The translations under genes and the position numbers were made by a program. DNA of 28,932 bases, from IMG/VR virus record IMGVR_UViG_3300001341_000036, positions 1-28,932 of that record; one strand, 5' to 3'. The notes below the pieces were generated by a model, which saw only the letters and a list, made by a program, of their open reading frames with translations, made no database searches and was not told where the DNA came from. Of this stretch, positions 1 to 5,947 are shown one piece after another (the stretch's first letter is position 1; each line of letters opens with the position of its first letter). The DNA is from a virus.

Positions 1-63
1 GTCGCCGCCCGCATTGGCGGCACGCGCTTGATCGACAATATGGGAGTCTCTGCAAAGGGCTGA
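1..63 (+). CDS. panC: PanC C-terminal end (partial, host gene)
   Basis: The window opens inside a frame that ends at a TGA at 61-63. Its last 20 residues begin VAARIGGTRLIDN. This matches the conserved C-terminus of pantoate--beta-alanine ligase: the E. coli enzyme ends with VAAWLGDARLIDN followed by a few residues. PanC joins pantoate and beta-alanine with ATP in pantothenate (coenzyme A) synthesis and is a core chromosomal gene. It therefore marks host DNA at the left edge. Only the tail is visible, so the call rests on this short motif. A paralogous or phage-carried copy cannot be excluded but is unlikely. Confidence 0.8.
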   Translation, partial: VAARIGGTRLIDNMGVSAKG

Positions 64-157
64 GCGCCCTTGGCCGTTGTCTGGAGCGGGTAAGGGGAAT
101 CAACCACAAAAGTACCTTTTTGCGGATCGCGTGCTAGGAACCATCTGAGGGCACGCA
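64..157. other. Intergenic gap between panC and the accessory genes; possible prophage boundary
   Basis: This 94-base gap separates the host panC tail from the first accessory gene. I see no tRNA, integrase site or clear hairpin. A ribosome binding site (GAGGG) sits just before the ATG at 158. If the element is a prophage, the left attachment core could lie here or in the 3' end of panC. The matching right copy is outside the window, so it cannot be recognised. Confidence 0.3.
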
Positions 158-520
158 ATGATCACACTCCTAGTCAGCTTGGCAATGGCCACACAATGCA
201 CAGCAATTGATGGCGATAACATCCGCTGCGGCGACGAAAACATCCGGCTGATTGGGATCGACGCACCGGAACTGCGGGCATGCCCAAAGACTCGCAATTG
301 CGCGCCTGGTGATGGCCGGGCATCTAAGCGGTCTCTTGAGGGTCTGATCGCCGGTAAGCAGCTCAACATCGAGCGCGTGGGAAAAGATCGCTACGGCCGC
401 ACGCTGGCGATCGTGCATGCCGGCAAGCTCAATCTATCTTGTGCGCAAGTTTCGGCCGGTCAGGCGATCTATGTCGCCCGTTGGGATCGCGCCGGGCGCA
501 TTGCCGCATGCCTACCTTGA
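158..520 (+). CDS. Staphylococcal nuclease-like (thermonuclease) protein, probably exported
   Basis: This 120-aa protein has the SNase (TNase) fold signature. IDGDNIRC comes first, then IRLIGIDAPE at residues 29-38, and DRYGRTLAIV at 77-86. R30, D35, E38 and R81 align with the catalytic or calcium-binding R35, D40, E43 and R87 of staphylococcal nuclease with near-identical spacing. A short hydrophobic start (MITLLVSLAMA) suggests export, and the length fits a minimal SNase domain. The family cuts DNA or RNA in a calcium-dependent way. The ATG follows a GAGGG ribosome site by about six bases. It lies directly after panC in the same orientation, so it could be host or phage cargo. The domain call is strong; the role is unknown. 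Confidence 0.85.
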   Translation: MITLLVSLAMATQCTAIDGDNIRCGDENIRLIGIDAPELRACPKTRNCAPGDGRASKRSLEGLIAGKQLNIERVGKDRYGRTLAIVHAGKLNLSCAQVSAGQAIYVARWDRAGRIAACLP

Positions 521-521
521 T

Positions 522-689
522 ATGAGCGGCGTGGCACCACTTGCCGTCGGGTCATCGATACACCCTGGCGCCAGCGAGATCGAGAAATACAAAGCCGCCT
601 ATGATGCACTTGGCTATGTGATGACGTGGACCGAGGCAGATCCCGACAAGTGGGGAAAGGGCGCGCTCAAAGGCACTCGTAAGGCCTGA
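522..689 (+). CDS. Small hypothetical protein, 55 aa
   Basis: An ATG one base after the nuclease stop opens a 55-codon frame. The predicted peptide has a charged, helical middle (EIEKYKAAYDALGY) and a basic tail. There is no good ribosome site, so expression would depend on coupling to the nuclease gene. The frame also runs upstream to an earlier ATG at 417, but that would lie almost wholly inside the nuclease gene, so the short version is preferred. I recognise no family and it may not be real. Confidence 0.35.
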   Translation: MSGVAPLAVGSSIHPGASEIEKYKAAYDALGYVMTWTEADPDKWGKGALKGTRKA

Positions 690-746
690 CAGTTGCATTG
701 CCTCGGCAGCGGATTAGGTATGTCCGCAACAACGGGGAAGACTGCA

Positions 747-932
747 ATGATCGAAACGCTGCCAGATGATGTTGGGCCCGAACAGCGGATTGCGCTCGCT
801 GGAGTGTACGGACAAGCCTACGCGGCCGCGCAAAGAATGGGTCGGAAGCCACACGAATGCAGAGACGAAGCCGAGAGAGCCGTCATGGGTTGCTCGCAGT
901 TCGTGTTTGGCGTGGATGTGGGCCTGCCTTAA
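747..932 (+). CDS. Small hypothetical protein, 61 aa
   Basis: A 61-aa acidic, helical protein. I chose the ATG at 747 because a GGGGAAG ribosome site lies seven bases upstream; the same frame also has a TTG at 693 without one. Visible features are an Ala/Arg-rich helix (AYAAAQRMGRKPHECRDEAE) and a hydrophobic end (FVFGVDVGLP). It has no recognised domain. It ends 30 bases before the membrane-anchored HTH gene and probably shares its transcript. Confidence 0.5.
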   Translation: MIETLPDDVGPEQRIALAGVYGQAYAAAQRMGRKPHECRDEAERAVMGCSQFVFGVDVGLP

Positions 933-962
933 TCTCAGACCGTGCCAACCGATCAGAGCCCC

Positions 963-1457
963 ATGACCGCCGCCCAGGCAGAAGCTGAGCTGGACAAGCT
1001 CACGCCGAAGCAGCGCGAGTTTATGGAACTGGCGTGTAGGCCGGGCGGGATCACAACTAAGGAAATGGCCTTGGAGCTGGCAATCTCACCCAGCGCGGTC
1101 GATCAGCGCGCCAATGCGGCCCGCCTCAAGCTTGGTGTGCATGATGGCAATACCGCCGAAGCTGTGCGGATCTATATCGCGCTCAAGGCAGCCTGTGGGG
1201 TTTCTACAGGTGTGATTTCACAGGTAGGAAAGCCGGCATCTTTGATCGATGAACCGTGGCGTGACGACGAGGTGGAGAACCAAACTCTCTCGCTTCCGAG
1301 TCGCAGGGTTTCGATCAATCACCTGAACAACCGCCGTAGGATTTTGGCGATACCACTAATAGCAATTGCTGTGATGTCCGCCGTGATGGTGGTGGTCGCA
1401 ATGGCAGTCGCTCTAGCTCCCGGAGTGAGCAAATTGGTGGTGCTGTTCGGAGGTTGA
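963..1457 (+). CDS. LuxR/GerE-type HTH protein with C-terminal membrane anchor
   Basis: This 164-aa protein begins with a GerE-like DNA-binding domain at about residues 11-62. It has LTPKQREFMELA, then ITTKEMALELAISPSAVDQR with the typical recognition helix. A variable linker follows. Near the C-terminus, after NNRRRILAIP, there is a single hydrophobic helix of about 25 residues. The topology implied is HTH in the cytoplasm with the chain tethered to the inner membrane by its end. There is no receiver or ligand domain. Small LuxR-HTH proteins with a terminal membrane segment are familiar from sphingomonads, but their function is not established as far as I know. The ATG at 963 is preferred; a GTG at 942 would add seven residues, and neither has a strong ribosome site. 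It probably regulates its own cassette. Confidence 0.75.
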   Translation: MTAAQAEAELDKLTPKQREFMELACRPGGITTKEMALELAISPSAVDQRANAARLKLGVHDGNTAEAVRIYIALKAACGVSTGVISQVGKPASLIDEPWRDDEVENQTLSLPSRRVSINHLNNRRRILAIPLIAIAVMSAVMVVVAMAVALAPGVSKLVVLFGG

Positions 1458-1494
1458 TCTTCAAGCCCATAGGTTCAAACGCTTGGAGATATTC

Positions 1495-1812
1495 ATGCAG
1501 GAAAAATCGCCCCAACAGCAGATCGGTGACGCCTGTCACGCTGCGCGAAACCGCTCTGACGAGCAACTTATCGAGCTTGGCGCGTTGTTGACGAAGTCCG
1601 CGACGTTCGCCATGCACAACAGCGTCTCTGCCAAAGAGAAACACCGCACCTACTCGCAAATCGGCCAAGCCATCACAGCGACGATTGAGATGAACGAGAA
1701 AATTATGCTTGCGCATTTTTCGATGCAGAAGATCGCTGAGACGGCCGACGTTCCGTTCAATTGCCCGCCAGACAACGCCGAGGCCAAGCCAGACCTAAAG
1801 GTTGTAGCCTAA
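1495..1812 (+). CDS. Hypothetical soluble helical protein, 105 aa
   Basis: The ATG at 1495 sits six bases after a GGAG ribosome site. The predicted protein is almost entirely helical and soluble, with the stretch SDEQLIELGALLTKSATFAM and a long amphipathic middle. It ends in a loose Pro/Asp/Lys-rich tail. No signal peptide, membrane segment or known motif is seen. It lies 37 bases after the membrane HTH gene and one base before the first multi-pass gene, so it belongs to the same operon. A partner or modulator of the HTH protein is one possibility, but that is only an inference from position. Confidence 0.65.
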   Translation: MQEKSPQQQIGDACHAARNRSDEQLIELGALLTKSATFAMHNSVSAKEKHRTYSQIGQAITATIEMNEKIMLAHFSMQKIAETADVPFNCPPDNAEAKPDLKVVA

Positions 1813-1813
1813 C

Positions 1814-2344
1814 ATGTTGCCTGATTTCACCGAGCCAACGATTGTCGCTTTCTGGGCAATCTATTTCGGTGGGATCGGGCTTGCCTTGTGGAAAGGTGGA
1901 GCACCGGAGCGTTTGGGCGCAGGTGTGTTGCTGTTTTGCTTAGTCATACAGGCGATGGCGCACAGTATCGCACCCCCTGAGTTTGTTTCGGTCAATGTCG
2001 TAGCGTTCTTGGTTGATCTGATCAGCCTTACAGGATTCACGGCCATTGCGCTGCGTGCAGATCGCCAATGGCCATTGGTTGCGGCAGGGATAGCGCTTCT
2101 TGGCGCGGGCGCCCATGGGGCTAGGTCAATGCTGGATGTTGAATTTCATCCGTATGCCTATGTCCTCATGACGGTGCTTCCTACGCTTGTGATGAGCCTA
2201 TTGATTGGCGTCGGAACGATCCGGCATCAACTCAGGCTTCGGCGCGACGGATACGACCCAGACTTCACCGACCTCGAACTACTTAAGAACAAGCCCGAGG
2301 CGATCCCTCGGCGGAAGGTGAACGAAGATGAACAAGCCTCATAG
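1814..2344 (+). CDS. Multi-pass membrane protein, paralogue A
   Basis: This 176-aa protein begins MLPDFTEPTIVAFWAIYFGG. It has about four or five hydrophobic helices spread over residues 8-130, then a basic loop (RHQLRLRRDGYDPDF) and a charged tail, probably cytoplasmic. It is homologous along its length to the gene at 2730-3221, which starts MLPNFSDP. Both carry a DRQWP or NRKWP motif after the third helix and a Gly/His motif (GAHG or GTHF) in the next. It starts one base after the previous stop and overlaps the next gene by 17 bases, indicating translational coupling. I recognise no named family; superinfection exclusion is a guess from its position at a prophage end. Confidence 0.75.
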   Translation: MLPDFTEPTIVAFWAIYFGGIGLALWKGGAPERLGAGVLLFCLVIQAMAHSIAPPEFVSVNVVAFLVDLISLTGFTAIALRADRQWPLVAAGIALLGAGAHGARSMLDVEFHPYAYVLMTVLPTLVMSLLIGVGTIRHQLRLRRDGYDPDFTDLELLKNKPEAIPRRKVNEDEQAS

Positions 2345-2711
2345 AATTGCACCAGAACAGTTTTTCGAGACTGATTTCAGTGAGCTCAAAGCGGCCCATG
2401 ACCAGGGCTTCCTGGCCGGTTGGCATGCCAACACGCAATATCGCAAAGAGCATGCCGCGGCTCACACCCGACTATGGCTGGAATGGCCAATGATTATCTC
2501 CGGATCTCTGATCCTGGGCTTTATCGGACTGGCTCTGCTGGTCGCTCCATCGTCAAGCATCAATTGGCCGGTGACGATCTTGGCAACTCTGATTGGGACC
2601 ACCTTGGTTGTCGGCGGTGTCTGGTGGGGTTTCCAATCCAGCAAGGCTTATGCTCGCCGGATCGCAAAGTTCGCAAAGCGCTGGGAAGCTGCATTTGACG
2701 ATACCAAGTAG
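2328..2711 (+). CDS. Two-pass membrane protein, 127 aa
   Basis: This protein begins with a soluble, charged region of about 50 residues. Two hydrophobic helices follow (MIISGSLILGFIGLALLV and VTILATLIGTTLVVGG). The C-terminus is basic (SKAYARRIAKFAKRWEAAF). Both ends should be cytoplasmic. The ATG lies inside the end of the preceding membrane gene, so the two are probably coupled. No enzymatic motif is seen. It sits between the two paralogous multi-pass proteins, so it may form a complex with one or both; that is inference. Confidence 0.7.
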   Translation: MNKPHRIAPEQFFETDFSELKAAHDQGFLAGWHANTQYRKEHAAAHTRLWLEWPMIISGSLILGFIGLALLVAPSSSINWPVTILATLIGTTLVVGGVWWGFQSSKAYARRIAKFAKRWEAAFDDTK

Positions 2712-2729
2712 GATCGATTAGTCGGGGGC

Positions 2730-3221
2730 ATGCTGCCCAATTTCAGTGATCCCGGCATCCTAATGGTGTGGATTATAATCCTCACAACAGTCCTGTTCGG
2801 CTTGGTTGTCGACGGATGGACGAAGCGCCTCAGCCCCGAGCGCATGGCAAGCCTTGGCACGATTGCGGTGATCGCACTGCAGACGGCGTTGATCCAACCA
2901 ACCGGCAGGGACTTCGATGGCCGAGACTTCGACGCTTGGGCTGCCGACATTGCTATGTTCTTGACGTATGCGCTGTTGATGGTCAGCGCGAACCGGAAAT
3001 GGCCAATGTCTGCAGCAGCGTTTCAGCTGATGGCCATCGGCACGCATTTCGTCATGGTTTCAACGCCTAACATCAATGCTTGGGCGTGGGCTCAAATCAA
3101 TTTTGGCTGCTCTTTGGCCGCAACACTTTCTCATTTTGGCGGTTGCCTGAACTCCGCATTGAGGCGCTATCGCGGTGAGGCTATTCCTGACTGGGCTCCG
3201 TGGGCTCAGCGCCGACCATAG
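2730..3221 (+). CDS. Multi-pass membrane protein, paralogue B
   Basis: This 163-aa protein begins MLPNFSDPGILMVWIIIL and has about four membrane helices, with the motifs NRKWPMSAA and IGTHFVM. It resembles the protein at 1814-2344 in length, helix pattern and the N-terminal MLP(D/N)F(T/S)(E/D)P motif, so the two arose by duplication. Its basic end (LRRYRGEAIPDWAPWA) parallels the paralogue's LRRDGYDPDF. The last 41 bases overlap the 3' end of the opposing gene at 3181-3633. No known family is recognised. Confidence 0.75.
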   Translation: MLPNFSDPGILMVWIIILTTVLFGLVVDGWTKRLSPERMASLGTIAVIALQTALIQPTGRDFDGRDFDAWAADIAMFLTYALLMVSANRKWPMSAAAFQLMAIGTHFVMVSTPNINAWAWAQINFGCSLAATLSHFGGCLNSALRRYRGEAIPDWAPWAQRRP

Positions 3222-3633
3222 GCGCATCAAATACCTCGATCGCAGACGTAAAGAAGAAGATCGCCAGCGCGAGGCCGGCCAGCACTATTGTGTAGCCAGC
3301 AGCCAAACCGAACATCCAGGTGATCCGTGCCTGGATAGGGTGATCCTCCGCCCATTGCCGCCAACCTGGCAGGACCTCTAATCGAGCATCCGGCTCCGGT
3401 ACGGCATCGGGATTGATCGGCTCCAGATCGTAGTCATCGCGAAACGCAGCCTTCAATCGGTAGAGACTGTAGATCCCATAAGCATCTTTGACCGCGTTCA
3501 CGTGATGGCTGACGGTGGATTTGGAGACGCCAAGGAGTTCTGCCGCATCCTGATAGGTGTCGGTTTCGCACACGCGAATCATCACGTCGACTTGACGCTC
3601 AGTTAGATCAATCTGGCCTCGGTCGTTGGCCAA
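3181..3633 (-). CDS. LuxR/GerE-type HTH protein with C-terminal membrane helix
   Basis: This 150-aa protein has a GerE-type HTH at about residues 9-60: LTERQVDVMIRV, then YQDAAELLGVSKSTVSHHV. A Pro/Asp-rich linker follows, then one strong membrane helix at about residues 108-130 (GLAAGYTIVLAGLALAIFFF) and a short acidic tail. I chose a TTG start at 3633 because a GAGAGG ribosome site lies about five bases upstream. It has the same plan as the protein at 963-1457, but from the opposite strand and facing it across the membrane cassette. An ACCTGTAC copy lies 17 bases upstream of its start codon, which would fit autoregulation. Its membrane tether suggests response to an envelope signal, as inference. 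Confidence 0.75.
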   Translation of the reverse strand: MANDRGQIDLTERQVDVMIRVCETDTYQDAAELLGVSKSTVSHHVNAVKDAYGIYSLYRLKAAFRDDYDLEPINPDAVPEPDARLEVLPGWRQWAEDHPIQARITWMFGLAAGYTIVLAGLALAIFFFTSAIEVFDAPMVGAEPTEPSQE

Positions 3634-3649
3634 AATCGCCTCTCAATAG

Positions 3650-3733
3650 ACCTGTACGCAAGCCATGCGCCGGAAGAAACTATGCTCCAGAAACCGCAGA
3701 ATTCTGCGAATCCAGACCTGTACAAACCTGTAC
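3650..3733. promoter_or_regulatory. Divergent control region with three ACCTGTAC repeats
   Basis: The octamer ACCTGTAC occurs at 3650-3657, 3716-3723 and 3726-3733, all in the same orientation. The last two start 10 bases apart, about one helical turn, which suits side-by-side binding by one regulator. The first copy lies in the leader of the minus-strand HTH gene, the others before the plus-strand gene at 3813. No convincing -35/-10 pair could be fixed by eye. Confidence 0.5.
3695..3708. promoter_or_regulatory. Perfect 14-bp palindrome, candidate operator
   Basis: CGCAGAATTCTGCG reads the same on both strands. It lies in the gap between divergent genes, between the ACCTGTAC copies. Size and position fit a dimeric repressor or LuxR-type operator. 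Which protein binds it is not shown. Confidence 0.45.
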
Positions 3734-3812
3734 TTTCATTGTGCAGGTATGCAGCGATCGATTTTCCCGTCAAGCTTGTCTCTATCGAAATCGAAGACAG
3801 GAACCCCACCGC

Positions 3813-4061
3813 ATGACCGAGCAAATGACCGGGTTTGTGATCAGCCAAAGAGGCGAGGCACGATTGAACAACCTCGTTACCTGCCTGCGCGCCGTGGCGA
3901 GGCCCATTGCGGAGGCTGAACACAATGACGACGCGATACCCATCAGCGGCATAGAAGCCTCTGCCCTGCTCGATATGGCTGCGGACGCGATCGAGATCGA
4001 ACTGGCCAATGCCGGCTTCACGGTCGAGCCCGCGCCCGTCAAATTCGAACGGCTCGGCTAG
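3813..4061 (+). CDS. Hypothetical protein, 82 aa
   Basis: An acidic, mostly helical protein of 82 residues with Ala/Asp/Glu-rich helices (SALLDMAADAIEIELANAGF). An AGGAA ribosome site lies about nine bases before the ATG at 3813. A GTG at 3741 in the same frame would add 24 residues, but it sits beside the operator repeats. It is transcribed away from the minus-strand HTH gene and could be under the same operators. It ends with a TAG that overlaps the opposing lysis gene's TAG within one CTAG. No family is recognised. Confidence 0.55.
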   Translation: MTEQMTGFVISQRGEARLNNLVTCLRAVARPIAEAEHNDDAIPISGIEASALLDMAADAIEIELANAGFTVEPAPVKFERLG

Positions 4062-4423
4062 ATAAGGCCAAGGAATTTCGGCTCGGCGCGCTTAATCGCC
4101 TCGGCGTCGCGCTTCTCACAACGCTCCTGACCTTCAATGATCGCCTGCTTCTCTTCGAATTCCTGGCGCTTCGCTGCGGTCTGCGCGATGCCAAAGACCC
4201 GCCATCGATCAGTAATTTGCTCGACCCAAGCTGTGTAGGCTTCGGTGTTGCGATCGGCGTCTGGCTTTTCAGGCAATTGCGGCAGGGATGCACCAGGTAC
4301 CGCGTCCTTGAGTTGAGAGGGAATGAGGCCTGAACAGGGGGCCTTGTCGGTTATGACCGGCGGAGAGGTGATGCACCCAGCCAGACATGCGGACAGCAAA
4401 GGTAAAATGGTGAGCCGTTTCAT
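4058..4423 (-). CDS. Candidate outer-membrane spanin (Rz1-like lipoprotein)
   Basis: This 121-aa protein starts with a lipoprotein signal: a basic N-terminus, a hydrophobic stretch and the lipobox LAGC at about residues 13-16, so it should be lipid-anchored at that cysteine. After it come a Pro-containing segment (SGLIPSQLKDAVPGASLPQLP) split by charged residues, then a long charged helix. It starts at ATG 4423, which overlaps the preceding stop as TGATG, with AAGGAAG upstream. The upstream partner is a membrane-anchored coiled-coil protein, the normal order for Rz/Rz1 spanins that fuse inner and outer membranes at lysis. It is longer than lambda Rz1 (60 aa), so the role is likely but not certain. 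Confidence 0.55.
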   Translation of the reverse strand: MKRLTILPLLSACLAGCITSPPVITDKAPCSGLIPSQLKDAVPGASLPQLPEKPDADRNTEAYTAWVEQITDRWRVFGIAQTAAKRQEFEEKQAIIEGQERCEKRDAEAIKRAEPKFLGLI

Positions 4424-4773
4424 CACTCTTCCTTCTCACAATAGGCAGGATCGATCTCGCACATGGCCGCTGCAGCCAGCGAGTCCTTCTCGGCCTGGGT
4501 CTCAGCAGCGCTTATCGCCGCCTCTGTGGCCTCCACGACGCCCAGGTGTCGCTCCCGCGTCGCCTCGATCTCGGCGAGGTCTTCGAAGGCGTCCTGCGCA
4601 TTGCTGACGGCCGCGCCAGCACGCTCCGTCTCAATGTCTGCAATTACCTCTGTGTTGCCTACGATGAGGTCGCGCACAAAGCTTACAACAAGAACAACCA
4701 AGACGACGGTGATTAGGGCGCTGATGATGCGGCCGAGCGGGGTCAGCCCTTTGAAGAACTTGATCACTGGCAT
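4423..4773 (-). CDS. Candidate inner-membrane spanin (Rz-like)
   Basis: This 116-aa protein has one N-terminal membrane helix (IISALITVVLVVLVVSFV). An Ala/Glu-rich periplasmic coiled coil follows at about residues 40-100, ending in an acidic tail with two cysteines. This is the plan of an i-spanin, which bridges the inner membrane to the outer-membrane lipoprotein after the cell wall is cut. It sits between the desaturase-like gene, with which it shares a TGATG junction, and the lipoprotein gene, again with TGATG. Spanins diverge too fast for sequence-only identification; topology and order are the evidence. Confidence 0.55.
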   Translation of the reverse strand: MPVIKFFKGLTPLGRIISALITVVLVVLVVSFVRDLIVGNTEVIADIETERAGAAVSNAQDAFEDLAEIEATRERHLGVVEATEAAISAAETQAEKDSLAAAAMCEIDPAYCEKEE

Positions 4774-5303
4774 CAGGGTGTCTCCAGCTTTGTCACCGGA
4801 CGGATTCCGATCAGCGCGAGGCCGCGCTCAAGCCAATACCAGAATCGGATCAGTTCAAGCCAAGGGTTGAGCCAACCCGACAACGTGCAGTAGTGTGTCG
4901 TCATGCTTCCCCGGTGGTGGCGAGAATGCTGAGCGGGCCTTTGGAAGACACCCGTCTCCTGCAACGCCGATATCCATGCGGGACGAACAGCCTTGTGCGC
5001 CCAGGCATGGGTCTCATTGGCAAGACAGCCGCCTATCGTTGCGGCAAACCACGCCCAGGAGAAACCGAACGCTGCTAACCAGGCGAGCGATATTGGAGCA
5101 ACGGCCAACCAGGTGGTCCAGCTACGATCGAAGAATGAGCTGGCGAGGAATGCCTGCGGATCTGAGTGGTGCAATTCGTTGGGCGCCCCCACCAGAGCGC
5201 CTAGCAAGGGTGTGTTGCTGGTGATGAATTGGTCCTCGAACCAGTGAACGACACCGGAGAGAAAGTCCGCGATGAGCCAGCCAGTGAGCAGGAGCAGGAT
5301 CAT
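4773..5303 (-). CDS. CarF/PEDS1 (Kua, TMEM189)-type lipid desaturase-like protein
   Basis: This 176-aa membrane protein matches the lipid desaturase domain of plasmanylethanolamine desaturase (PEDS1/TMEM189) and bacterial CarF. The histidine motifs occur in family order: GVVHWFEDQF (H20), ELHHSDP (H45, H46), ETHAWAHK (H99, H103), HSRHH (H126, H129, H130) and THYCTLSGWLNP (H137). In known members these histidines bind a di-iron centre that makes the vinyl-ether bond of plasmalogens. Hydrophobic helices lie at about 1-20, 60-95 and 145-165. I chose the ATG at 5303 because a GAGGGAG ribosome site lies seven bases upstream and it overlaps the endolysin stop as ATGA; an ATG at 5333 has no such support. 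Its place between endolysin and spanins is unexpected. The fold call is strong; the substrate is unknown. Confidence 0.88.
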   Translation of the reverse strand: MILLLLTGWLIADFLSGVVHWFEDQFITSNTPLLGALVGAPNELHHSDPQAFLASSFFDRSWTTWLAVAPISLAWLAAFGFSWAWFAATIGGCLANETHAWAHKAVRPAWISALQETGVFQRPAQHSRHHRGSMTTHYCTLSGWLNPWLELIRFWYWLERGLALIGIRPVTKLETP

Positions 5304-5896
5304 ACCGAAACTCCCTCGATCGAACCCCACCATTCACGAACATCAAAGCAGGGGCAGGCTTTTGCGACACCTGGGTGATCGTTATGTCCAAGCACCTCGG
5401 CGGAGGGATAAGCGCATTTCAAGCCGCTCACCAGGCGAGCCATGGCGTCTTTCTGAGCGGCGGTTCTGGTGTCTTTGGGGTTGCCATTCGCGTCGAGACC
5501 GCCTGCATAGACGATCGCGATCGCACCTTCGTTGTGGTGGCGGACATGGATGCCGGTAACATCTTCATCGAGTCCGCGCTCGATCGTGCCATCAAGCTTG
5601 ATCAGGTAGTGATAGCCGACACGGCTCCAACCGCGGCCGTGAGGTTTGGGATCGGTATGCCACCGCGTGACCTCTTCAATGCTGACATCGCGACCTTCTG
5701 GCGTGGCAGTGCAATGGATGACGATGCGATCAATGTTGCGGCCAGTGCCCTGGACCAACGGGTCAGATGCGATGGCGGCTGTGTCGTCGCCGAGCGCTTC
5801 GAGCGCCTTGCGGGCGGTTTGTGGGCCGAACTTGCCGTCGACAGTGGCGCCGACGCGGCGCTGCAGCTGCCTGGTTAGTTCGCGCAATTCAGACAT
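5300..5896 (-). CDS. N-acetylmuramoyl-L-alanine amidase endolysin
   Basis: This 198-aa endolysin has an N-terminal peptidoglycan-binding-like helix bundle (VGATVDGKFGPQTARKALEA, residues 15-34). An Amidase_2 (T7 lysozyme/PGRP-like) domain follows from about residue 55. Zinc ligands and active-site residues can be matched to T7 lysozyme: H61 in VIHCTA, Y95 in VGYHYLI, H171 in GHNDH, K179 and C181 in KACPCFDV. The enzyme cuts the bond between muramic acid and L-alanine. There is no signal peptide, so it needs a holin; two small membrane proteins lie directly upstream. A GAGGAG ribosome site precedes the ATG by eight bases. Confidence 0.93.
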   Translation of the reverse strand: MSELRELTRQLQRRVGATVDGKFGPQTARKALEALGDDTAAIASDPLVQGTGRNIDRIVIHCTATPEGRDVSIEEVTRWHTDPKPHGRGWSRVGYHYLIKLDGTIERGLDEDVTGIHVRHHNEGAIAIVYAGGLDANGNPKDTRTAAQKDAMARLVSGLKCAYPSAEVLGHNDHPGVAKACPCFDVREWWGSIEGVSV

Positions 5897-5947
5897 GACG
5901 GGTTCTCCTCAATTACAAGGATTGAAGGCGGGAAATTTGGGCATCGC

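Noticed and set aside
417-689. Longer version of the small ORF after the nuclease gene
   Set aside because: The extra 35 codons lie inside the nuclease gene in another frame; the ATG at 522 is more likely if the gene is real.
4773-5333. Start of the desaturase-like gene at 5333
   Set aside because: It would overlap the endolysin by 34 bases without a ribosome site, while ATG 5303 has GAGGGAG and an ATGA overlap.
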